Source: Mycoplasma sp. OR1901
GTDB lineage: Bacteria > Bacillota_I > Bacilli_A > Mycoplasmatales > Metamycoplasmataceae
Length of the DNA: 64,000 nucleotides
Reading direction: 5' to 3'
Assembly: GCF_013348745.1 (NCBI RefSeq)
Contig: NZ_CP054666.1
Location: 124,001-188,000 of the forward strand
In this document: positions 24,262-34,250 of the stretch, one piece after another
Position numbering within the stretch: the first letter of the stretch is position 1
Layout: every line of letters begins with the position of its first letter
The notes under the pieces: model-generated
Seen by the model: the letters and a program-made list of their open reading frames with translations, nothing else
What the model was told of the DNA's origin: nothing
Database searches by the model: none
Program-made: the position numbers and the translations under genes

Positions 24262-24858
24262 ATGGCAAAAAAAGAAATTCAAAGAATTGCTAAATTGCAA
24301 TTCCCTGCTGGTAAAGCTAAACCAGGTCCAGCTTTAGCTGGAGTTGGTGTTAACATGCCAGAATTTACAAGAGCATTTAACGACGCAACTAGAGATAGAG
24401 GGGACGAACCAGTTCCTGTAAAAATTACTGTTTTCAAAGATAAAACATTTGAATTCCAATTATTCACAGCTCCTGCATCATACAAAATTAAACAAGCTGC
24501 TAAATTACAATCAGGATCAAAAAACTCTAAAACTACAATCGTTGCTACAATCACAAAAGATCAATTAAGAGAAATTGCTGAATACAAATTACCTGACTTA
24601 AACACAAATGATATTGACGCTGCTATGGCTACAGTTGCTGGAACAGCAAAACAAATGGGTGTTTTAATTGAAGGATATGATGATATTTTCAAAGCTAAAG
24701 CTGCTGCAAAAGCTGCTGCAAAAGCAGAAAAATTAGCACAACTTAAAGAAGCTGAATTAGAAGCTGACTTAGCTAACTTATCTGAAACAAAAGGTCAATC
24801 AATCGAAGTTAAAACAATCTCAGATGAAGAATCTGATGAAACAGAAGGAGATAACTAA
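24262..24858 (+). CDS. rplK: 50S ribosomal protein L11 with C-terminal extension
   Basis: L11 forms the GTPase-associated centre with 23S rRNA. The conserved body runs to about residue 138 (AKPGPALAGVGVN near the start, KTTIVATITKDQLREIAEYKLPDLN, GTAKQMGVLIEG). The protein is 198 residues instead of about 141, because some 60 residues are added: an Ala/Lys helix (FKAKAAAKAAAKAEKLAQL) and a very acidic end (DEESDETEGDN). The ATG at 24262 with AAAGGATA upstream gives the standard MAKKE start; a GTG/ATG further up would only add non-homologous residues. It overlaps nothing; rplA follows after 2 bases. Confidence 0.96.
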   Translation: MAKKEIQRIAKLQFPAGKAKPGPALAGVGVNMPEFTRAFNDATRDRGDEPVPVKITVFKDKTFEFQLFTAPASYKIKQAAKLQSGSKNSKTTIVATITKDQLREIAEYKLPDLNTNDIDAAMATVAGTAKQMGVLIEGYDDIFKAKAAAKAAAKAEKLAQLKEAELEADLANLSETKGQSIEVKTISDEESDETEGDN

Positions 24859-24860
24859 TT

Positions 24861-25556
24861 ATGGCTAAAAGATTATCAAAAAACCTTAAAAACGCACGTG
24901 AATCATTCGATAGAACAGTTGCTTATGAATTAGAAGAAGCCATTGAATTAGCTAAAAAAACTTCATACGCAAAATTTGACGCTTCAATTGACTTAGCTTT
25001 TAACTTAAACTTAGACGTTCGTAAAGCAGACCAACAATTACGTGGTGCTGTATTACTTCCACACGGAACAGGAAAATCAATCACTGTATTAGTTGCAACA
25101 AACAATGTAGAAAAACAAAAATTAGCTAAAGAAGCTGGAGCAGATTTCGTATTAGACGGACCAGCTCTTGAACAAAAAATTAAAGAAAACGACTTTAACT
25201 TTGATGTTATGGTTGCAGATCCAACAATGATGCCTTTATTAGGAAAATACGGTAAAGTTTTAGGACCAAAAGGTTTAATGCCTAACCCTAAAACAGGAAC
25301 TGTTACTCCTACACCAGAAAAAGCTGTTGAAGAACTTAAAAAAGGTAAAGCTAACTATCGTACAGATAAAGCAGGTATCGTTCACTCTTTAATTGGAAAA
25401 ACAAGTATGGATACAGACAAACTAGTTGAAAATGCTAAAACTCTTATTTCTTTAATCAAAAAACTTAAGCCAGCTGCTGTTAAAGGTACATATATGTTAA
25501 ACCTTACAGTTTCAGCATCAATGGGACCAAGTGTTAAGATTAAAATAGAAAAATAA
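24861..25556 (+). CDS. rplA: 50S ribosomal protein L1
   Basis: L1-stalk protein controlling release of deacylated tRNA from the E site, and often a translational repressor of its own operon. The 231-residue protein is full length, with FDASIDLAFNLNLDVRKADQQLRG near the start, the LGKYGKVLGPKGLMPNPKTG signature and the TDKAGIVHSLIGK segment. AAGGAGAT lies before the ATG within the end of rplK. It is the last gene of the unit, followed by a perfect hairpin-T7 terminator. Confidence 0.97.
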   Translation: MAKRLSKNLKNARESFDRTVAYELEEAIELAKKTSYAKFDASIDLAFNLNLDVRKADQQLRGAVLLPHGTGKSITVLVATNNVEKQKLAKEAGADFVLDGPALEQKIKENDFNFDVMVADPTMMPLLGKYGKVLGPKGLMPNPKTGTVTPTPEKAVEELKKGKANYRTDKAGIVHSLIGKTSMDTDKLVENAKTLISLIKKLKPAAVKGTYMLNLTVSASMGPSVKIKIEK

Positions 25557-25558
25557 AA

Positions 25559-25585
25559 ATAATAGGTCAACCGACCTATTTTTTT
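25559..25585 (+). terminator. Terminator after rplA
   Basis: AATAGGTC-AACC-GACCTATT followed by T-rich DNA. Confidence 0.85.
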
Positions 25586-25601
25586 ATTATTTATTAATAT
25601 T

Positions 25602-25634
25602 AAAAAAGTTCACACAATTAAGTGAACTTTTTTT
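25602..25634. terminator. Second, bidirectional terminator
   Basis: AAAAAAGTTCAC / GTGAACTTTTTTT. On minus it would end the small membrane-peptide transcript. Confidence 0.7.
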
Positions 25635-25641
25635 GCATTTA

Positions 25642-25752
25642 TTAAATATGATTAAATATTAATGCTAAAATGAATGTAATACCAACTCCAACGCTTACGC
25701 CAAAAATTGATGTTAAAAATAAATTATTTTTTACTTTAAAATTTTTTTTCAT
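25642..25752 (-). CDS. 36-residue single-span membrane peptide
   Basis: A tiny gene on minus, with AAGGAC 8 bases before its ATG and a hairpin terminator just after its stop. The product starts MKKNFKVKNNLFL and continues with one Gly/Val-rich hydrophobic helix (about residues 12-32), ending NHI. Basic N-terminus plus hydrophobic span gives the signature of a real small membrane protein. It lies downstream of obgE in the same orientation. It is much too short for a normal SecE, although it neighbours rplK-rplA as secE does in other bacteria. No function is assigned. Confidence 0.5.
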   Translation of the reverse strand: MKKNFKVKNNLFLTSIFGVSVGVGITFILALIFNHI

Positions 25753-25820
25753 GATTATTTGTCCTTAATTCTTTTATTTAAATATATTTTAATTATAACA
25801 TTATTTTTAAAAAATAATTG

Positions 25821-27089
25821 TTATTCTTCGTCATCCCATTCGAATTCAAAACCGAAAATCGAAACAGTATCACCTTTTTGAATGTTTTGTTTAATTAATT
25901 CGTCTCAAACACCTATTTTTTTCAAGATGTTATTAAATCTAACTAAGTTATCATATGTATTAATTGGTGTTCTATGATATAACTCTTCAACCTTTTTACC
26001 ACTAACATCAAAGTAACCTCTGTGTTGTTGTTTAACGATAAAGTCTGGTTCGAATTCAATTACTTTAACTTCTTCTTCGTCTTCTTCCTCTATAGTTGAA
26101 TAATCGAAGTTTTTAATTAAATCTCATAATTTCCCTTTAAGCTCATTTAGATTTTCTCTAAAAATAGCTGAAATTTTAATGATTGGGATTGATGGATATT
26201 TTTCTTTGAATTTACTTATATTTTCTTCGAAGTTAGGTAAGTCGCTTTTGTTGGCAACAATTAATTGTGCTTTGTTTTCTAATTTTAAGTTATATGAACT
26301 TAATTCGTTATTTATTACTTCGTAGTCTTCAATTGGGTTTTTTTCTTCTGAACCAAAATCTATAATGTGAGCAATAACTTTACAACGTTCAATATGTTTA
26401 AGGAATTGAGTTCCTAAACCTTTACCTAGTGATGCACCTTTGATAAGACCAGGTAAATCAGCTACAGTATATGAATTTTCAAAATATTCTACCATACCTA
26501 ATTGTGGCACTAATGTTGTGAATTCATATTCAGCTGCTTTTGCTTTTGCGTTAGATATAGCACTTAATAATGTTGATTTTCCTGCTGAAGGTTTACCAAC
26601 AATACCAACGTCTGATAATATTTTTAAAACAATTTTAGCTTCAAAACTTTCACCAGGCATACCGTTTTCACTAATTCTTGGAGCGGTATTTTTTGGTGTT
26701 TTAAATTTATTATTACCACGACCACCTTTACCACCTGAAGCAATTAAATATGGTGTATCAGCTTCAATGATATCAGCTATTTGTTTATCGTTCTTGTAAA
26801 CTAATGTACCTACAGGAACTTTGATATATGTATCCTTAGCATTTGCACCATAAAGGTTTTTAGGACCACCTTTGACACCATCATCCGCTTGAATGATTTT
26901 GTTACTATAAAAACTTAAAAGTGTATTTTTTCCAAGGTCTCCAACAAAGTAAATGTGACCACCACGACCACCATCACCTCCATCAGGACCACCTCTATCA
27001 ACATGGGCTTCACGACGGAATGAAATCATACCATCACCACCTTTACCAGCTTTTAGTTTTACTGTAACTTCATCGATAAATTTTGCCAT
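25821..27089 (-). CDS. obgE: GTPase Obg
   Basis: Essential GTPase for 50S assembly and stress control. The glycine-rich Obg fold occupies residues 1-158 ([20 protein letters not shown] and similar). The G domain has GKPSAGKST at 165-173, [10 protein letters not shown] and NKSD. The frame then passes TGA (Trp) codons and adds the C-terminal OCT domain, ending with FEWDDEE; here Trp is TGG. Total 422 residues, normal for Gram-positives. AGGAGG precedes the ATG. A TATAAT (minus) at 27184-27189 gives a leader of about 88 bases with an AT-only hairpin. Confidence 0.96.
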
Positions 27090-27150
27090 TTTTTACCTCC
27101 TATTTTTATTTTTTAATTAATTATTATTAGAAATTTATTTTTCTATTAAG

Positions 27151-27177
27151 AATTGTTTTTTTATATAAAAAACAATT
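27151..27177 (-). other. AT-only inverted repeat in the obgE leader
   Basis: AATTGTTTTTT ... AAAAAACAATT, an 11-bp inverted repeat just after the predicted obgE transcription start (TATAAT on minus at 27184-27189). It could fold in the mRNA leader, or help end transcripts coming from uvrB. Confidence 0.4.
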
Positions 27178-27232
27178 GTATTAATTATATCATATTTATA
27201 AAAATGAATTTCAAACCTTAATTTATAAAAAG

Positions 27233-29212
27233 TTATTTTTTATCCCTTTTTAATTCATAAATCATATCTCTAAGTTCAATGGCTTTTTCATAATCTCTTT
27301 GTTTCGATGCTTCTTCCATTTTTTTAGTTAATTCTTGAATTATATCTACTATTTCTTTTTTCTTAAATTTAGCTTTTTTATTTAAAATTAATTGTAAAGA
27401 ATTAGAAGTTCCATCTCCATAAATAGATTCAGGTATATCCTTTAAAATAGTTTTAGGAATTATGTTGTGTTTTTTGTTATATTCCTCTTGTATTGTTCTT
27501 TTTTCGATATTATCTTTAATACATTCTTCCATGGCTTGTGATATTTTATCTGCATAAAATACGGCTTCACCATTTGCATTTCTTGATGCTCTACCAACTA
27601 TCTGTTTTAAACTAGTAGCACTACGCATAAAACCTTGTGCATCGGCCTCTAAAATTAATACCTTAGTTAATTCAGGAATATCAATACCTTCTCTAAGTAA
27701 ATTTATACCAACAATAGTTTCGTAGTCTCCAAGTCTAAATTTTCTTATAATTTCATTCCTTTCAAAAGTGTTATGTTCTGAATGCACATATCAACTTTTT
27801 ATGCCTAAATTAATTAGGTATTCGTTTAATTTTTCAGCACTTTCTTTAGATGTTGTTAAAACGATACTTCTACCATTATTATCTCTTTCTTTAACGATTG
27901 TGTCATATATATCATCAATTTGATTAAGTGTTGGTTTAATAGTAATTTTAGGGTCCAATAAACCCGTAGGTCTAACGTACATTTTAGCAACATTATCTTT
28001 TGAAATGTTCATTTCATATTCGGATGGAGTAGCTGAAATAAATATTTTAGTAAAATCAAAATTTTCAACAACTTCATCATAACTAAGTGGTCTATTCTCT
28101 TTTGCGGAAGGTAATCTAAACCCATAGTTAACTAAATTATCTTTTCTTGCTTGATCACTTTTATGCATACCACCCATTTGAGGTACTGTAAGGTGTGATT
28201 CATCAATAACCATTAGCGAATCTTTTGGTAAGTAGTCTAATAAGGTGTATGGTCTTTGACCAATCTCCCTACCATCTAGGTACATTGAATAATTTTCAAT
28301 TCCCTTACACATACCAAATTCTTCCATTTCGTCTATATCTGAATTTATTCTTTGACTCAATCTTTGAGCTTCTAGAATTTTATTATTATCATTGAAATAC
28401 TTTAATTGTTGTTGTAATTCTTTTTTAATTTTAGGAATTATTATATCGTAGACATTATTATCAACGGCATATTCATCACCAGGAGATAAAATGTATGAAA
28501 CGTGTTTCTTTATAAGGTTTTTATTAAGAGGATCAATGTTAGCTATCTCTTCAATTTCATCGCCAAAGAATGAAACTCTTAATGCTTCATTTTCTTTATC
28601 AGATGGATAAATAAACACACTATCACCTTTAACTGCAAAATCCCCATTAGAAGGAGCTACATCATTTCTATTATATTTAACTCTAGTTAAATCACGTATA
28701 AATGTTTGCAATTCAATGTTTTGACCTCTAAAAAATCTATAAAAACTCTTTTTATAAATTTCTGGATTTAAAGCACCGTATATAGCACTAACACTAGCCA
28801 CAACAATTACATCTTTTCTATTTAAAAGTGAGTTAATTGTACTTAAACGCATTATTTCTATTTGTTCATTTGTTTGCGATTCTTTTTCTATATATGTGTC
28901 TGTGTCTGGTTTGTAAGCTTCCGGTCTAAAATAATCAAAGTATGAAATATAGTATTCTACAGCATTATTTGGAAAGAATGACTTTAATTCCGAATACAAC
29001 TGACTTGCTAAGGTCTTGTTATGTGATATTACAATGACAGGTTTATTTACTTTTTTTATTACGTTTGCTATTGTGAATGTTTTTCCTGAACCTGTAACAC
29101 CGTTTAAAACTATATTTTTTTCATTTTTTTCTATTTTATCAACTATAAATTCAATAGCTTCTGGTTGGCTACCGGAAGGTTTCATGTTAGTTTCTAATTC
29201 AAATTTACTCAT
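27233..29212 (-). CDS. uvrB: UvrABC system protein B
   Basis: Damage-verifying helicase of nucleotide-excision repair. Walker A GVTGSGKTF begins at residue 38; the beta-hairpin region near YYISYFDYFRPEAYKP is intact; VIDESH is the DExH box; helicase motifs V-VI appear as GINLLREGIDIPE and QIVGRASRN. A UVR motif (QRDYEKAIELRDMIYEL) for UvrC contact ends the protein. One TGA is Trp at 27788-27790. Length is 659 residues, normal. The ATG lies 6 bases after a TATAAT (29219-29224 on minus), so the mRNA should be leaderless. Confidence 0.97.
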
Positions 29213-29218
29213 ATGCTA

Positions 29219-29224
29219 ATTATA
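29219..29224 (-). promoter_or_regulatory. -10 box of uvrB, leaderless geometry
   Basis: TATAAT on minus, then TAGCAT, then ATG. It lies directly after the nagB terminator, so uvrB has its own promoter squeezed into about 45 bases. Confidence 0.6.
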
Positions 29225-29227
29225 TAT

Positions 29228-29254
29228 AAAAAAACGAACAAAAAGTTCGCTTTT
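29228..29254 (-). terminator. Terminator of murQ-nagA-nagB
   Basis: On minus GCGAAC-TTTTT-GTTCG followed by T7, a few bases after the nagB stop. Confidence 0.75.
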
Positions 29255-29258
29255 AGTT

Positions 29259-29984
29259 CTATTTTAAAAGTTTTGCCGCATTTTTATCAACTATTACAGT
29301 AACATCTTTGTGTGTTTGTAAAAAGCTTGCAGGAACATCTTCGGTAACTGGACCTTGAATCATTTTAAATATAGCGTCAGCTTTATGTTCACCATCGGCT
29401 AATAAAATAATTTTTTTAGATTCTAAAATTGTTCCTATTCCCATTGAAATAGCAGTTTTTGGAACATCTTCTTTTTTCTCGAAATATACTTGGTTTGATT
29501 CGATTGTGCTTTGTGTTAAACTAACTTCACGTGTACGGTCTGTTATTTTTGAGCCTGGTTCATTGAAAGCTATATGTCCGTTTGTACCAATACCTAAGAT
29601 TGTAAAGTCGATTCCACCTTTTTCTTTTATTAGTTGCTCGTATTTTTCAGCGTTTTCAACGATATTACCATTACCTATAGGTAAATTAATATTTTCTTTT
29701 TTAATGTTAATGTGATCAAATAAAACATCATGCATAAAGTAGTAGTATGAACATTCGTTTTCACGTGAAATACCCACGTATTCGTCTAAGTTAAAACTTG
29801 TTAATTCTGAAAAGTCCAGTTCTCCTTTTTTGTAATACTCTATTAAATTTTTGTATGTTGCAATTGGTGAATTACCAGTTGCAAAACATAGGTTTGTATC
29901 TTTTTTATTGTTAATTTGTTCTTTGATAATTTTAGCAGCTTCGTAAGCTACTTCTGTTGCGTTTTCTTTAATTATTACTTTCAT
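29259..29984 (-). CDS. nagB: Glucosamine-6-phosphate deaminase
   Basis: Converts glucosamine-6-phosphate to fructose-6-phosphate and ammonia. The family is clear from FATGNSPIATYKNL, SFNLDEYVG (active-site Asp), ILGIGTNGHIAFNEPGS with the conserved His, and VSLTQSTIESN. Length is 241 residues, the usual mollicute/Firmicute form without an extended allosteric tail. The ATG follows nagA by 2 bases, with AAAAGGAT inside the nagA end as ribosome-binding site. It is the last gene of murQ-nagA-nagB. Confidence 0.96.
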   Translation of the reverse strand: MKVIIKENATEVAYEAAKIIKEQINNKKDTNLCFATGNSPIATYKNLIEYYKKGELDFSELTSFNLDEYVGISRENECSYYYFMHDVLFDHINIKKENINLPIGNGNIVENAEKYEQLIKEKGGIDFTILGIGTNGHIAFNEPGSKITDRTREVSLTQSTIESNQVYFEKKEDVPKTAISMGIGTILESKKIILLADGEHKADAIFKMIQGPVTEDVPASFLQTHKDVTVIVDKNAAKLLK

Positions 29985-29986
29985 AT

Positions 29987-31108
29987 TTATCCTTTTATTT
30001 TTTTACCATCGATATATACTTCTTTTATTTTTAGTGATTCTTTATCTAGAATAATTAAATCGGCTAAAAATCCTTTTTCGATTTTACCTAAATTATTAAT
30101 TTTTAAATATTTTGCAGAATTGTAAGATGTCATTTTAACAGCATCGTTTAATGAATACCCAATTTTTACAATGTTTTTAAATGCATCATGAATAGTTATC
30201 CCTGAACCTGCAATTGTTTTAGTCCCTTTTAAAGTAATTAAATTACCTTTTTTAATAACCGGAATGTCACCAGAAATATTTTCACCATCAGGCGCGTATG
30301 CAGGTTTAATAGAGTCAGAAATTGCTATAATTTTATCTACACCTTTTAGTTTGATTGAAAAGTCAATTGATTCTTTTGATACGTGTAATAAGTCAATAAT
30401 TAACTCTGTATAAACATCATCATTATAAAGTGAAGCTTCTAATAGTCCCGGATTACGTGAATCAACTCCAGACATTGCGTTTCACATATGACAAACAGAA
30501 TAACAACCATTTTTGAAGAATTTATCAGCCGCTTGGTAAGAAGCACTACTATGACCGATTGAACCAATTATTCCTAATTTGTCTTGCATATATTCGAAAA
30601 CATCTAAATCAACCATTAATGGATCAAAAGATATTTTTTTAAGCATATTATTTGAAACTTCATACATTTTATCTATTCTATTTTTTGTTCCTTTAATTAA
30701 ATATTCAGGTTTATGAGCACCTTTTTTAGACATTCCGATAAATGGACCTTCAATATGTATTCCTAAGTTACGAGATACTCATTCTTTGTTTAAAGACACA
30801 TCTTTTAATGCTTTTAAAATTGTTTTTCAAGAATTTGTCATGGCTGTTGGCATAAATGATGTAACACCATGTTTAGCAAGTTTTTTAGATATTATTTTTA
30901 CTGCTTCGGTACCATCCATAACATCTTGATTGTAGATTCCGTGAATATGTGTATCAATAAAACCGGGTATTAATATATTTTCACCTTCACCTTCTTTTTC
31001 GACAATTTCATATATGTTATTATCCATTAAATATACATCTGCATTTTCTATAGTCTGTTCAGGGTTAATAATTTTTACATTTTCTATTTTGACAATATTT
31101 TTATTCAT
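29987..31108 (-). CDS. nagA: N-acetylglucosamine-6-phosphate deacetylase
   Basis: Removes acetate from GlcNAc-6-phosphate to give the NagB substrate. Amidohydrolase features are visible: THIHG with His54 and His56, GIHIEGPFIG with the metal Glu, GSIGHSSAS, CHMWNAM (usually THLFNAM) and ISDSIKPAYAPDG in place of the usual TDAM. Reading TGA as Trp restores an unbroken 373-residue frame. The start overlaps the end of murQ by 8 bases, which implies translational coupling. The substituted motifs keep the metal-binding His and the catalytic Asp, so activity is likely. Confidence 0.94.
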
Positions 31109-31952
31109 TTTCGATGACCTTTCTTAAATTTGAATTATTTTGTTCTAATATTTCAACTGCTTGTTCATAATTTAGGTTTTTTAAAATCATAACTATAGCT
31201 ATTTTAGCATTTTGTTTAGCTTCATTATATTTTTCTTCTGCGTATTCAAAATCTACTTTGGCAATATTTACAATCATATCAATCGACCTTAAAACTAGTT
31301 TTTGGTTTATAGGTTTTACATCAATCATATATTCATCATAAACTTTACCAGTTTTAATCGCTGTCATTGTTGAAATTGCATTTAGTATTAATTTTTGCAT
31401 TGTTGCAGATTTTAATCTAGTTGATCCTGCAATAACCTCACTATCTAATTCTAACACTAAAGTATAGTCTGAAAATTCCTCAATTGCTCCTTTTTTATTA
31501 TTAGCAATTAAAACCGTTTTTGCTCCTTTTTCTTTTGATTTTGATAAAAATCCTTTTACATATTTTGTATTTCCGGAAGCGCTTAAACCAATTACTAAGT
31601 CGTTTTCATCTATATTATTTTCTAGAGCGTTAGTTTCACCTAATTCGAAGTCATCTTCGTTCATTTCTAATGAATTTAAAACAGCGTCATCGCCACCAGC
31701 GATTACATACCTAAATCAATTTTTTTCACCATAAGTAGGATAAAAATCAAGTGCATCAAGTAATCCTATTCTACCACTCGTTCCAGCTCCTACATAAAAT
31801 ATTCTACCTTTATTATTTATGGTCTGGATACACATAGAAGCTATTTCTTCTATATTTTTTGCTTTTTCTTTATAAACGTTTGCAATCTTATAATTTGCTT
31901 CAATAAATAACTCATTTAATTCATTTAAATTGTATTTATCTAGTTTTTTCAT
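31101..31952 (-). CDS. murQ: N-acetylmuramic acid 6-phosphate etherase
   Basis: Cleaves the lactyl ether of MurNAc-6-phosphate to give GlcNAc-6-phosphate and D-lactate. The SIS domain has the MurQ signatures RIFYVGAGTSGRIGLLDALDFYPTYG, IAGGDDAV, LVIGLSASGNTKYV and LELDSEVIAGSTRLKSATMQK, and the UBA-like C-terminal helices end the protein. Length is 283 residues, close to the usual 298. AAGGAGC precedes the ATG. First gene of murQ-nagA-nagB. A wall-less bacterium makes no MurNAc, so the substrate would come from other bacteria. Confidence 0.92.
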
Positions 31953-32139
31953 GTTAGCTCCTTGATTTTTTTATTTTATAAACTCAAACATATTTTAATT
32001 TCAAAACATACTATAAAAGGTAAATGCATAATATATGTTAATATCTTTTTGAACTATGTCGAAAATTGTTTTTTATGAAAAATAGATGAATACTTTATGC
32101 AAAAATAAGGCTCATAACCCTAAAAATGTTTAAATAATA

Positions 32140-32165
32140 TTGAGCAATCGCAAAAAGTTGCTCAA
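32140..32165 (+). promoter_or_regulatory. Inverted repeat before the PTS genes, candidate operator
   Basis: TTGAGCAA - 10 bases - TTGCTCAA, a perfect 8-bp inverted repeat, starting at the edge of a TAATAT -10-like word (32135-32140). It is not followed by a T-run, so it is not a terminator. The position at the predicted transcription start in the murQ/PTS divergent region suits a repressor site (RpiR or LacI type). The 31953-32202 gap otherwise holds only AT-rich promoter-like DNA. Confidence 0.5.
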
Positions 32166-32202
32166 CAAATGATTAATGAAAGGTTATTTTATTTAATTAA
32201 AA

Positions 32203-32496
32203 ATGTCTAAAAAATTCTCAAATAAATTATCCTCATTACACAAATCACAATATTCATACATTGCTTTATGGGTATTATTCGCAATTTTACTTGTAGCTGT
32301 AGTTTTAATTAGTACACTATATGTAAAACCTAGTGACGCAGAAGCTATCGCTGCTAGAGCGAATACCATTGCAGCAGTTGCATTATTATTCGTAATTGTG
32401 TTTTTAGGAGCAATCGTTGCTACAGTTTATGTACACGGTTTTGTGCTTAAAAAAGCTCAAAAAAATTCAATTTCAAAATCTGGAGGTAAAAAATAA
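32203..32496 (+). CDS. Small two-span membrane protein
   Basis: A 97-residue protein of unknown function with two membrane helices (about residues 20-41 and 54-77), a basic N-terminus and a Lys/Ser-rich tail. One Trp is encoded by TGG, rare in this genome. The nearest purine-rich site (GAAAGG) is about 20 bases upstream, so the start is less certain than most. The stop overlaps the start of the PTS gene (TAATG), which shows coupled expression and suggests an accessory role for sugar uptake or for the membrane complex; no family is recognised. Confidence 0.75.
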   Translation: MSKKFSNKLSSLHKSQYSYIALWVLFAILLVAVVLISTLYVKPSDAEAIAARANTIAAVALLFVIVFLGAIVATVYVHGFVLKKAQKNSISKSGGKK

Positions 32497-34154
32497 TGAT
32501 GTCAATGTCAAAAAATAACCAACAAACCAGTTTTTGAACAAAAGTAATGTCAAAATTAAGTTCAATTGGTGCAACACTTATGTTCCCAATCGCTGTTTTA
32601 CCAGTTGCAGCCGTTCTTTTAAGAATTGGTGCTGAAATTCCAACTGATACAGCATTCTCAAAATTAATTCAAGAAATTATTATCAAACCTGGTGCTGCAG
32701 TATTTGATAACTTACCAATTTTATTTGGTGTAGGTTTAGCTTTTGGATTTACAAAAGATAAACGTGCAGAAGCTGCATTCGCAGGATTAATAGCTACTTA
32801 TATAGTTATTGCCTTGGTACCTTCATTCACAACAGGATTCTACGGAAAAATTAATTTTAGTGAAGGTCAAGGATTTGCCGCATTATTTGGTGGTAAATAC
32901 AATGCAGTTTTAGGAGGAAACGTACTTAACGGACTTGCAATTGGTGCTTTAGTTGCTTATGTATACAACAATACAAACTCAGTTAAATTACCTAAAGTTC
33001 TTGGTTTCTTCTCAGGAAAAAGATTAGCTCCAGCATTAGCAATCATTTCTGGTTTAGTATTCTCATTCGTATGAGCAATTATTTTCCCTTGAATAGCATA
33101 CGTAATCTATGTTATTTCAAAAGCTATGTCAGATGCAGTTTCATTTAAAGAAGGTACAAGCTTTGAATCTGTAAGATGAACAAGAGCAGGAATTATGGGT
33201 GTTTATGGATTCATCAACAGACTATTTATTCCATTTGGATTACACCACATTCCAAACAACTTATTCTGATTCCAATTAGGATCATGAGCTAAAGAAGGTG
33301 GAGCAGCTGGTGAAACAGTTAACGGTGATATCTTCATCTTCTTACAAGGGGTTGCAAAAGGAAACCCTGGAGGAATTTTCCAAGCAGGATTCTTCCCAAT
33401 GATGATGTTCGGATTACCAGCTTTAGTTTTAGCATTCATTAAAACAGCTCAAACAAAAGAACAAAAAACAAAAGTTATCGCATTATTCGGTTCAGCTGCC
33501 GTAGTTTCATTCTTAACAGGTATTACAGAACCAATCGAATTCGCATTCTTATATGTTTCTCCACTTCTATACTTCATTCACGCAATATTAACAGGGGTAT
33601 TTGCATTTATTACAGGTGCATTTGGAATTCAATTAGGATTCGGATTCAGTGCTGGATTCATGGACTTTGTTCTATCAATTCCTAAATCATTAAGAATTAT
33701 TAACGAATCAGGTTACACAGGTGCTGCTAAAGTAATGGCAAACCCATTCTGAATCATTCCATTAGGATTATTAACAGGTGCTGCTTACTACTTCACAGGT
33801 TACTTCATGATTACAAAATTAAACTTAAGTACACCAGGACGTGGAGCAGGAGTTATTGCAGATAGTGAAGAAGAAGCAGTTGAAGCATCAACTGAAGGTG
33901 AATTATCAGCAAAAGCTAAAAAAATCGTTAGTGCATTTGGTGGATGAGACAACATCGTTGAATACAACAACTGTGCAACAAGATTAAGATATACAGTTAA
34001 AGATGCTTCTAAAGTTAATGAAGAAGAACTTAAAAAATCAGGAATCTTTGGATTATCAAAAGTTTCAGATACTGGTTATCATGCAATCGTTGGTGTTGAA
34101 GCTGAAAGTTTAAACAACGAAATCGTTTCAAACAAAGGTGCAAAATTACAATAA
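32496..34154 (+). CDS. PTS EIICB component, GlcNAc/glucose family
   Basis: Phosphotransferase-system permease of 552 residues that imports and phosphorylates a hexose. The EIIC domain covers about residues 17-450, with the family motifs GLHHIPNNLFWFQLGSW and GITEPIEFAF; the first fits the NagE-like (GlcNAc) branch. The EIIB domain follows near 470, with the phosphorylatable Cys in EYNNCATRLRYTVKD. There is no EIIA domain, so an EIIA must come from another gene. GGAGG lies 9 bases before the ATG at 32496 (a second ATG follows directly). Divergent placement to murQ-nagA-nagB supports an amino-sugar substrate. Confidence 0.9.
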
Positions 34155-34165
34155 TTTAAAATAAT

Positions 34166-34207
34166 AAAAAATTCAAGCAAAATATTTATAGTAATGCTTG
34201 AATTTTT
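34166..34207 (+). terminator. Terminator after the PTS gene
   Basis: AAAAATTCAAGCA / TGCTTGAATTTTT, 13-bp stem. Confidence 0.8.
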
Positions 34208-34215
34208 CTTTAATT

Positions 34216-34250
34216 AAAAATCTAAGTAATAATTTTTACTTAGATTTTTT
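34216..34250 (-). terminator. Terminator of degV-tsaE-tsaB-tsaD
   Basis: AAAAATCTAAGTA / TACTTAGATTTTT stem that includes the tsaD stop codon, on minus followed by T-rich DNA. Confidence 0.7.
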
